Of a stretch of DNA of 64,000 nt, positions 12,117 through 22,400 are shown in pieces. Position 1 is the stretch's first letter, and every line of letters begins with the position of its first letter. Below the pieces are notes generated by a model. It did no database searches and was not told the origin of the DNA. It saw only the letters and a list, made by a program, of their open reading frames with translations. Made by a program: the position numbers and the translations under genes. This stretch comes from Aphis gossypii (lineage: Eukaryota; Arthropoda; Insecta; Hemiptera; Aphididae), in the NCBI RefSeq assembly GCF_020184175.1, contig NC_065530.1:65139260-65203259 (forward strand). The letters run 5' to 3'.

Positions 12117-12806
12117 TTATTCCACTGCTAAACTAAATGACTCAATATCGGTAAAATGCTCATTCATTGATTGAACAAATGCCTCTTCTAAAGGATCATC
12201 CTTTTTCTTTTGTTTATGTTTTCGGCATTTTTTTGTTATTTTTTTATCTTCTTCTTCCTCTTCTTCTTTATCTTCATACAAACTTTTATTATTTCTTTTT
12301 TTACCAGGATATGATCGTCTAGGTGGTTTTTTAAACCTAACATCGATATCAGCTTCAATTTCAGCCAACAAATCTGTAACATTATTACAGCTTCTATCTT
12401 CAGAAACATCAGAAAAAGTTGTCCATTTATCATCAGAATCATTTATTGTAGTTGTAGTGACAGTTAAATTTTCAGTTATAGTAGGTTCATCTTCTGGATC
12501 ACTATGAAACAATTCCGGAATACGACCATAATTTACATTTTCTTCTATAACAGGTAGTATAGATTTGAATTGTTGACAATCAAATTCTGTGTTTATTTTT
12601 TTATTTTTGTTCTCTTTATTTATTACACTAATGTTTAAGCTGTTATTATCTTTTAAAATTCTTTTTGAATTAGTTTTATAATGTTTAGATGGGGTAGATG
12701 ACTGTTGCGGAGGCTCAAAATTTTCTGCATCTCCAATGGACAAATTGCTTAGGCGAGCTGATTTTTTCTTGCGAGTCATTGATGTATCTTTTGCCGTTCG
12801 CCTCAT
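12117..12806 (-). CDS. Sororin-family cohesin protector (probable)
   Basis: The single coding exon gives 229 residues. The last 23 residues, EEAFVQSMNEHFTDIESFSLAVE-type (207-229), fit the conserved C-terminal sororin motif that I recall from vertebrate CDCA5 (acidic/aromatic, then an MN-x-x-F core, ending in V-E). There is a KEN-box degron at residues 64-66 (INKENKNKK), expected for an APC/C-Cdh1 substrate. The rest is low-complexity, with basic blocks (MTRKKKSAR near the N-terminus, KKCRKHKQKKK near 190) and an acidic run. Sororin stabilises acetylated cohesin against Wapl; insect members such as Dalmatian diverge strongly. An acceptor at 12837-12838 (ACAG on the minus strand) puts the start codon just inside the second exon, so a non-coding first exon should lie upstream, perhaps around 14.5-14.9 kb. 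Function is inferred only from these motifs. Confidence 0.62.
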   Translation of the reverse strand: MRRTAKDTSMTRKKKSARLSNLSIGDAENFEPPQQSSTPSKHYKTNSKRILKDNNSLNISVINKENKNKKINTEFDCQQFKSILPVIEENVNYGRIPELFHSDPEDEPTITENLTVTTTTINDSDDKWTTFSDVSEDRSCNNVTDLLAEIEADIDVRFKKPPRRSYPGKKRNNKSLYEDKEEEEEEDKKITKKCRKHKQKKKDDPLEEAFVQSMNEHFTDIESFSLAVE

Positions 12807-12836
12807 AGTTTTAATGATATTTTACTATTAATTAAT

Positions 12837-15800
12837 CTGTAATATAAAAAAAATAAAATTTATTTAATAACTTTGCTGTATATCCAATAAATAGATCTAA
12901 TACTGGGTAATCATCTTTACAAATAACATTCATTATTTAAAAAAGTTTAAATTTTTTTGAATTTTTTTCTAGTAAAATTTCAAGTTATTATTAAACATAT
13001 ATTTTTTTAAATTTCTTATACCAAATAAGAATAGTTTTGAAGTATTTTGAAACACGGAAATTAAATTTTCAACAAGAATTTTAGAAGCCTAAAGTTATTT
13101 CAAGTTTAGATAAACTGAGTATAGGTATATCACACAAATCAGGGACACGCACAGCTTTTTCCAAAGGGAGGGGGTATGAACTGTATTTTGTTTTGTTAAT
13201 TGTTGGAGACACAAAATGTTCTTATAGGTATATAATTAATATTTTAGAAGTAGGTAGGTTGATATGTATTATAATATATACATACCTGTTCACTAAATAA
13301 TTTTAAATATACAAATTTGTTTAATATTTTTATCTATGCAAGGTCTTAAAAACTCATTCAAGAAATTCATAAAAATTTTAAACTACTTTTCATACATCGA
13401 ATGAACAAAAACTAGAAAAACTACAATTGAAGGGACTTTTTTTATTTTAATGCTCTTTAACCGAATTATTCATAGAAACTCAAAAACTAAAGACATAATA
13501 TTAAGGGCAAAAAAACATACCTAATACACCTAAAAAATACTAACATATTAAACATAATGGAATTTTAAAATTTTTAATATACAGGCAAGATACCAAGTTT
13601 TTAATAGACAAAATATTCTATTGATAGATCTAATAATTAGTTCATACATTTCTCAACTAATCAATATTATAGAAATTACATATTGTTTACTTAAAATATA
13701 TAAGTCACAATGGTTTTTTTTCACTTCACATCCTTCCAACTAAATTCAAGCTACTACAAATTAATATGTTTTCACGCAATTATCTTACAAAAATCAAGGA
13801 ATAAGTAAGGATGTAACCCTCTATACAACTTCTCCAAGTTCCCAATTACATAACTGTCGAAAAATAAATAGTTTTAGGTAGTGGAGAGTAGGTACAAAAA
13901 AATATGGTTAGTCTAGTTAATAATACAGAATAATAAAAGAGTAAAAGAAACTATGTATCAGGAAATTATAATACATTTATTATAATAAAATATAAATACT
14001 GTTATGATATTGCATACCAATATACTACCAATGACAAAACATAGTTAAAGTAAACATTCTTACAGTATGGAAATTAAACACAAATATTTGGGAAGTACAT
14101 AAATTGTGGGTAGAGAGCCTACTTAATAATAATTATTATATAGAATTTCTAGTTATGGGTGTGTGTATATACATAGAAGATGAATAGCAAGCTAAGAAAT
14201 CAGCAAAACAAAAGCACTACCTATATACAATGTTTGCACTGCTACATCAACTTTGTACCATTGTTTATGCAGACACATACATTATAAATACAGTTCAATA
14301 ATTAAGCATAAAATCATCATAAATTATAAATTAGATATGTAGGTACTACCGATTAAATAAAGGTACATAAATATTAATTACATAAAAAAATAATAATAAA
14401 AAGTCAAATATTAGATTATTGTTTTCTTTAAAAGTTTAAAATGTAATTCAATAACAGGATTCAAATTAATAGTACACTTACTTTCACACAATAGATATTT
14501 TTTATTAAACGTAACACTGTACTTAATAATTATTTTCTACTAAAAAGTAAAAATCCGTACTCAAAACTGGCAGAATTAACATTTAACACTACACTCTATG
14601 AAAGTATGAAACCAATAACATGTCAATTGTCAACAGTCAACATGAGCCGTAAAGCCGTTATCCAAAATTCTAAAAAACAATAACAACCAATGCTGAAACT
14701 TGACAACGTTAATTTTGTTACCAACCTATGAGCGATTATATAAATAAGGTTAGGATAGTTTTGTGGTAGCACTGCTTAACCACCAACTGAACATTGGGCA
14801 AATTAATTTTTTATTAATTTTTTTTTTTTAAATAATTCTTATCACACCCCGGAGAACTAGTAACCCCGCCATAAACGAATTGCGTTTTCCCTCCTTCGCA
14901 CGTCGGTACATCTTTGATTCTGAGGTTTATGTATAAATTTATGGGATATTGGATTATGCGCATACGTTCTGCATCTAAAATGATGCTACACTCATAGATT
15001 AAAATATTATATTGATACCTGTAGATATCATTGACATAGGTAATAGAATTCTATTATGTCTATGGTAGGTATGGACCCATTGGACCCTCAACGGATTTTG
15101 CCTTGTATTACCCCAGCCTCATACATTATAGAGGTTTTATCATGACAAATTAAATTTAATTTGTCATGGGTTTTATTTGAGATTGATTATAGATATTCAG
15201 TTTTGCGGATTTTTGTATAGAAGATAGAACTTTTTCAACTATTAAAGAAAAATATTCTTTAATATTCACCCATAGACTATAGTCAGCGCACGCCGATAAG
15301 TTAACGCATTAAATCTCTGAATTTATCGATAAATATTGTTATTATTATTTTATGAAATAATTTCACAATATATAAATATTACTAACCATAATCAAATATG
15401 GCCCATGTTACCAAATAAGGTAGGTAGCTTTCTACTGTTTAAAAAGTTTTCAAAATTGATTCAGTACCTTCTTCAATTGCCAATTGGTAATTCCAATCTC
15501 CGGAAATTACCTTCTACCACAACTAAAATACACATTTCTACAACCAAACTCACTAACTAATTTTACCTCTATTTTTTTTATAGTCTTAATAATATTATAT
15601 TCTACCTATATATTTTATATTCAACGATAATAGTATAAGTATTCGCAGTCAATGGTATAACAGTATACTAATAATATAATATATTTTATATTTAATTATA
15701 TAGTAAAGAAAAAAAAATGCTTATATTTCGATATACGTAGTGACTAATGATGTAATACCATGTACGTCACAACTCACGGGACATGATGTATGTTATATTA

Positions 15801-17297
15801 AAGTATTAAACCCGTGTATTATAATAGGTACCTACTTAATACTTATAAATAATAATACATTAATGCGTATATAAATTATTTAATATAAACCTATTGTAAT
15901 TAATATGCTCACGACCTGGACTGTGGGTTTATATATAATAGGTACACTGTTTTAATAAATACATCAGTTATTTGTAGAAAACTCAATAATGAAGACAATT
16001 AAGTTCATTAAAAATCAATATCGACAATATCATAATTAATTTTTGGTCTGAAATACGTATGTAATATAATGCATAGGTGTATTAACTATTAAGTACTGTA
16101 CTATTATCATGACGTTTAGTACCAAGTAGGTACCATAGTAGTATTGTGTAATAACATGTGTTTGTAATTTTTAGTTTTATTATTTTAATTTTTATAATAA
16201 TATAATTTAGCTTACATTACTATAGGTAAATAAAAGTAAAGTTAAATTATTATTTAATGGGTGATAAAAAAAAGTTCTGCAGTAGTCTACTACACTACAA
16301 TTTCTCAAACAGATATAATACCTAAGTTACACATGAATATCCAGTATAACAATAATTAGGGTTTTTTTTCAATTAGGAACTTTTTTTTAATCTAAAGACC
16401 TAAAAGAGTAAGTAGGTATACTAATTGTCAAAATAAGTTGTAAAATGTTCATAAAAAGAACATTTTCATAAGGGAGTATAATTCTTTGAAGTCTTACCAT
16501 AGTCTATAGTATACAATTGTATAAATAATGGTATTACAAAATAAAATAGTTGTTAAATGTTCTGTGATGTATAATTTATAAATAATAGTTGATAATAAAT
16601 TCTACTGTATTAAAAATAGACTTGGTCACTTGGACCTTTGTTACTATTTTATTAACTATATATACACATTATAATATCATAATGAGTAGGTATATATCAA
16701 ACAAAGAAGGAATGGGAATAGTTCTATTTAATAAGGTTTGAACCACAACTGAATAATAAATAATACAATTTTATTGATTTGTCAGAATGAGCATAATTTG
16801 ATTGTTGTATTGATTCTTAATTATTTTGTATTAAGTGATAACACAGAAATAATTTAATAGTTGTAATATATTCTGACTGTATAGTTATTAAATTAATTAT
16901 TTCTTTCAGACTTATGAGTAAAAATAATAAACAGCTACAATATAATTATATAATATGTATTAGTTTGAATTTTTTTTTTATAATATAAAATCTCACAACT
17001 GAAAGATTTTATAATTCATGCCTGCATAGTGCATACAGTTTTAACATAATATAAAACATTATTAAATATTTAACATTTGACAAAATAAAAAATAATTCAA
17101 TAGGTATATATAATTATCACAAAACAAAAACATGATACAGTAAACTTTATTATATCATGATAAAAATTAAATATAAATTTGTGATTATTATTTTTAACAA
17201 TAATGATAATATAAAATAACAAATAAAAATAATTATATAGGTAGTTTAATGACAACAAAGAACAATAATAATAAATAATGTTTTAATATGATATAAA
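12837..17297. other. Spacer with likely 5' exon/promoter of the sororin-like gene
   Basis: AT-rich, no coding exon recognised. Base composition rises around 14.57-14.97 kb, where the first exon and promoter of the sororin-like gene may lie. A TGCGCATACG string, close to an NRF-1/Ewg site, is at 14957-14966. One end of a hAT-like repeat (cagggacacgcac) starts near 13140 without a visible partner end. The palindromic insert at 15141-15168 is listed separately. The 74-codon frame at 15336-15560 is unsupported. Confidence 0.45.
15133..15176. mobile_element. 28-bp perfect palindrome with 8-bp target duplication (copy c)
   Basis: The insert at 15141-15168 is a perfect 28-bp palindrome whose arm reads CATGACAAATTAAA. 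It is flanked by exact 8-bp repeats GGTTTTAT at 15133-15140 and 15169-15176. Beginning in CA, ending in TG and an 8-bp duplication are shared with the other tiny inserts in this window. Confidence 0.72.
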
Positions 17298-18659
17298 TCA
17301 TCTATCAAATAATGTTTTGCCTTCTTTGGCAACTTTTAATGCATGCATTATTGCAACAGTGTCTAGCTCTTTTTGAGTGGGTCTCTCATTATCCAAACAA
17401 AAATCTGAAGTTCTCTTTTTTAATATCCCTAATACTTTAATTCGATAGTCAACTATAGTTGACACTGGATTTCCAGACAAAACTAAATAATTCATATTCT
17501 CTAACCCACTCAAGTGTTTTAATTGATCTATATCATTAACTAAGTTTGAGCCTAAGTCCAACATTTCTAGTGAAAATAATTTTGAAAATGCTTCTAAATT
17601 AGATATTTTATTTGAAGACAGATTTAAACATACAACATTCCCTAGTTTTGTATGAAGATCGAATACTTCAGTAATATTATTACTTGATAGAGATAAGTGA
17701 CTGAGATAAGAAAGAGGTGACAAATCTTCAATGGTATTCAATAAATTTCCATTTAAATTTATTGTTTTAACATTTGGCGTTAAAATTGTGAGACTTTTTA
17801 ATGTTAGTATTTCATTCCAACTGAAATCAACTACTTTTACTTTATTCCAAATCATACTAGGATCCATGTCAGCAGACCATTCTTTATGTACGTTATCACA
17901 TAGTAAAATATCTTCAGGTGTTTTAAGCTTTGAATTGTAAACCGTGATTATACGTACCGTATCTCGTAATGTCATTAAATTGTATATCATATTATAAGCA
18001 ATATTATAACATTCAAATTTATTCACATTCTTAAAAGATGATAGCTCAAAATTTAATTTATTGTAAATTATGTTACTTGTACCAACATAATGATTTCCTC
18101 CTTTAATGGCCAAGTATTTAAATTTTGAGCAAAAATCTAACACATGACTAAAATTATACTCATTATTTTCACTATCTGGACAAGGTAATTTCAATCGTTC
18201 ACTAATTGCATATAACAATAAAACGTTAAAATTGAAACCATTATCGTTCAAAAGGTAATCATCACCGTTTTGAAAAAAATCTACAGCTAATTTCTTGACA
18301 ATTAAAATAACATCATACTTGTCAAATTCTAAAAACTCTAATAGTTCTTCAGGCATTGACTTTTGCAAAAATGACAAAACGGTTTGTAAATATATTTCCA
18401 AGCCAACTCGACGTTTTTCAATGAAATTTGGTTCCTTGTTTCCAATTATTTTTTTTCCAGGTAGTATGTCTTTGGTCACAGTATGTTCGTTTACTAATTT
18501 TTTGTGCAATTCCAAAAATTCTTTGTATCGTTTTTGTACAGTCCATGTAACATCACCAACATTCACTTTGATCAGGTAATATGTTACCCCATTGTTATCT
18601 GTTTCAGCATTAGAAATAGCAATGCCACATTCACGACAATATTGGACGTAACAAGACAT
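17298..18659 (-). CDS. Nischarin-like PX and leucine-rich-repeat protein (intronless)
   Basis: An uninterrupted 453-residue frame. Residues 9-115 form a PX (phosphoinositide-binding) domain with W-T-V-QKRYKEFLELHKKL and LPGKKIIGN, very close to the nischarin/IRAS layout. After a linker with ILDF-like VLDFCSKFKYL, residues 270-410 hold leucine-rich repeats (for example LSLSSNNI, LNLSSNKI, LDLGSNLV). The C-terminus has NPVSTIVDYRIKVL and KELDTVAIMHALKVAKEGK, matching the post-LRR part of nischarin. Nischarin binds integrin alpha-5, Rac/PAK and endosomal membranes; insect versions end after the LRR block, as here. No intron interrupts it, unlike most neighbours. It is divergently arranged with the SLC33A1 gene to its right, 771 bp between start codons. 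Confidence 0.9.
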   Translation of the reverse strand: MSCYVQYCRECGIAISNAETDNNGVTYYLIKVNVGDVTWTVQKRYKEFLELHKKLVNEHTVTKDILPGKKIIGNKEPNFIEKRRVGLEIYLQTVLSFLQKSMPEELLEFLEFDKYDVILIVKKLAVDFFQNGDDYLLNDNGFNFNVLLLYAISERLKLPCPDSENNEYNFSHVLDFCSKFKYLAIKGGNHYVGTSNIIYNKLNFELSSFKNVNKFECYNIAYNMIYNLMTLRDTVRIITVYNSKLKTPEDILLCDNVHKEWSADMDPSMIWNKVKVVDFSWNEILTLKSLTILTPNVKTINLNGNLLNTIEDLSPLSYLSHLSLSSNNITEVFDLHTKLGNVVCLNLSSNKISNLEAFSKLFSLEMLDLGSNLVNDIDQLKHLSGLENMNYLVLSGNPVSTIVDYRIKVLGILKKRTSDFCLDNERPTQKELDTVAIMHALKVAKEGKTLFDR

Positions 18660-19430
18660 TTTAATATATACTCCGTTAAAAAATTATAATTATGAAGAAA
18701 AACATGTAAACAAATTTAACACAGAAAAGTATTGAAATTTAATCATTTTAATATTAATAGTAATGACAGGAGACAGAGCGATTTTAATGAACTATGAAGC
18801 ACTACCAATAAAAATTATCATTTAACATTTTAACGTCATATTAGTTGCACAGAAAACAGCATAAATAAATAAAATTATTAGAAAATAATATAAATACAAG
18901 ATTGCTTATCATATGGTTTATCAATTATTATCTTCATTCTTCAATAAAAATGATAACAGCTTATGATATTGATGTTTATAACATTATGCGCATGCGTTAA
19001 TGAACCGGTATAATATGCATTTTCTTATACGTGGATTATTTTTTTTTTTGTTATTATTTATTTTAAGTTTTAACATAAGTTAATATTTATTAATTATTAG
19101 TTGAGCACTATTAAATACTAAATGCTAATAATCAATTGCTGTAAATATGTAAATGTAAAATAAAAAAAATGTGTAAAATAAAATTTACATGTAACATGTA
19201 ATAGATTTTATTTGGATGACATCATCTTCTATGTATCTGTAGAGCTATATAAACCTACCTACTCGAGTCAGTATTACATCTATTGGAATAATATTAAGTG
19301 TAGAACTAATCAATATTATATTAGTAATTTATTAGAGATATCATAAGCATTAAAAAATCTTCTGTAATATTGTTATGTAGTGTATTTATTTTAGATTTCT
19401 GTTACAGTTTTTAAACAATAGACAAATACA
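18660..19430. promoter_or_regulatory. Divergent promoter region between nischarin-like and SLC33A1 genes
   Basis: The 771 bp between two oppositely directed start codons must hold both promoters. A palindromic TGCGCATGCG at 18987-18996 matches the core of the NRF-1 (Ewg in flies) site, common in bidirectional housekeeping promoters. On the plus side two possible 5' UTR acceptors (ttttag ending near 19394, ttacag near 19407) precede the ATG at 19431. The assignments of site and use are inference. Confidence 0.4.
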
Positions 19431-22400
19431 ATGAGTAAGGTCAAACCCAGAAAAGCTATGGTTTTTGAGGATAAACTAGAAAATTTTAGTCCAAAGCGAA
19501 AGAAACATGGTTCACATGTACCAAAAGCTACACCTAGTACAATTGGTGATAGACTTAACATAATAATTTTGTTATTTTTGTACACACTACAAGGTGTACC
19601 ACTTGGACTTTCAGCAGCTATACCAATAACAATGCAGAAGAAACATATAACTTACAAAGAACAGGTTGAAACATTTATAATTAATATTTTATTTATATTA
19701 TTAATTAATCGTATTAAAATTTTAGGCCCAATTTAGCTTTTCTACATGGCCATTTAGTTTAAAACTATTATGGGCACCTATTGTTGATTCTATATTTTGG
19801 CCAAAGTTTGGTAGAAGAAAAACCTGGCTTGTTCCTGTACAATATTTAATTGGTCAGTAAGAATATTGATAATTTTGTTAAATATAACTCATTATTTAGT
19901 TTTCCCAGTAAAGTTATGTAATATGATGTACACTCCGTGCAAAGCTTATTCCAAAAAGTTATTGCAATGGTGGATGGGTGAGCCAACCCCCTTCACCAGT
20001 GTAAATATCTAGTATTCTAATAATCATCAAAATATAAAGAATTAATTATAAATAAATATAATGTGTATTATTACATAAAATTACTTCTCTTGTACCTATA
20101 AATGAGGGAAAAAGTTAATGAACATTTAATGTTCTATGAATATATAATATATTTTTACTCCTATCCTCTTAAGACTTGTCAATAATAGTCTCCGGGTTAA
20201 AGTTTTCAATATGTTGTTAATACATTTTTGGAACTTAAAATAATAAATTTTATAATACATTGTACAATATTGAACTAAACAAAGTGTATTACTATCTTAT
20301 TTTCAATTTTATTACTTGGTTAGACTTTATAATTATATAATATATGTATTATGTATATAACATGAAATAATTTGATTTGTAACTGTGCCTTATATAAAAC
20401 TAGATAAATCTATATTTTATTAAAAACTTTAATAATAATATTTAGATAAAAGATAATTGCTATTGGTATTTAAAATTTAAATCTTGTAATCTAATAATGT
20501 TTACATTGGCTATTAAGTCATTAGTGCTTAGTTTATTTTATTATTATTAATTTATTTTTAAACTTTTATGTAATATTAATGTTCATACATACAATACATT
20601 TAAAGTCAAAAGTCAAAATGTATAATGATTATTGATTTTTTTTTCAGGTTTTTTTCTTTTATTTTTGGCGATGAACATCAATGATTGGCTGGTGTTTACA
20701 GAAAATCCGAACACTACATTTTTGACATTAATGTTTTTTTGTTTGAACTTCTTAGCAGCTACACAAGATATTGCTGTTGATGGTTGGGCATTAACAATGT
20801 TAAGAAAGTTGGTATTTTACATGTTTGTATAGTTTTTTTTTTTATATATAATAGTTTTAATCAATAATTACAGAGAAAATGTAGGATATGCTTCAACATG
20901 TAATAGTGTAGGACAGACAATAGGTGCTTTTCTTGGTTATGTTGTGTTTATAACATTAGAATCACCTACTTTTTGTAATAAATGGCTACGATTTACTGAA
21001 AGTACTGAAGGTTTAATTACATTACAAGGTAATTATAAAATATATTATAAAGTTTAATTCATATTAATAATGTTAATTTATTATCAGATAAAATTTATTT
21101 TTATTTTTTATTTAATGTAATGAGTGTTAAAAGTACTTATTCTCTATTTTTTTTCTAATAAAAATTTCTTTGCATCAGACCACCTAAATTCTTAATTAAT
21201 TATAAACAAAATAAATGCTATATAAACTAAAACTATAACTTTAACTAGTATATATATATATATTATAATATCAAGTTATTGTCATAAAAACTAGTTAAGT
21301 GGATTTCATCTACTATCTTTTTTTTTTTGTATCATATAATACTTTTAGATACAACTAATATAAAATATTAGGTTTGGTTAGATATATAAGGTAAATATTT
21401 TTACTAATTTATAAATTTCCATTTTTTTTTTAGGTTTTTTATATTTTTGGGGATACACATTTATGATTGCTACAACATTGGTAGCTATATTTAAACACGA
21501 AAAAGACCAATCAACTGAACACGATAGCCTTGATTTAAACTTATATCAAACATATAAACTTCTTGGAGATATCATGAGATTACCAAGTGTTAAAAGCTTA
21601 TCAATAGTATTACTTACTGCTAAGGTAAATTTAAAAAGCTAGATGAATAATATTGTATAATATATTATTTATTTTAATTTTTAATTGTACGACAAGTATT
21701 ATACAACTATTTATTAATTTCTGTACATAAAAATAACAATTTAATCTACAATATGGTATAATATTAAGATAAATGTAGTGCATGCTTAATCATTACCTAA
21801 AATAGTAATCTTTGAATTTTTGGCCAGAATAAGAAAAAAATCATTTCGCTATTAAACTAAAATAAAATATTTTTATCTATAGGTCAGTTCAAATATTTTA
21901 ATACAATATCAAAGTAAAAAAGTGGGCAAGTGAGTACCGCTCTGCTGTACATTAGGTGCCGTATGGATCATTATTATATATTATAGGAGTGTTAAATTTG
22001 AATCCAATGATAGTTATCATTGTATACGAAAAACGATTCTGAACGAAGATGATTTGTCAGCCTAGGATATAATTTCTAGTGGTTGGTAAAAAAGGTGGTT
22101 TAAAAAAACCAGCTTATATTAAAAAATATTTTGAAAATTAAATCACGTAAAGAAAACGCGAATCTTAATAACTGGTAAAATTTTCAAGTATCTACGACTT
22201 ATACTTTTTGAATAATAACAAATATTTAAAATCATTTGAGGATAAATCGTTATCGTTACGCTATTTCGTTAAAATTTAAAATTCAAACGCACTTAAAATT
22301 TTTCCTATAATGATGCTTCGAGTTTTCTCTATAGATACTTGAAGGTAAACTTATGGAAAACTTAGTGTTGTATTTTTAATCCTTAGTTATAAACACAAAA

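Noticed and set aside
12236..12442. 68-codon minus-strand frame inside the sororin-like gene
   Set aside because: It overlaps the longer frame that carries the KEN box and C-terminal motif; treated as a shadow.
13133..13190. cagggacacgcac followed by a G-rich run, resembling one end of a hAT-like MITE
   Set aside because: No partner end or target duplication found, so an element cannot be bounded.
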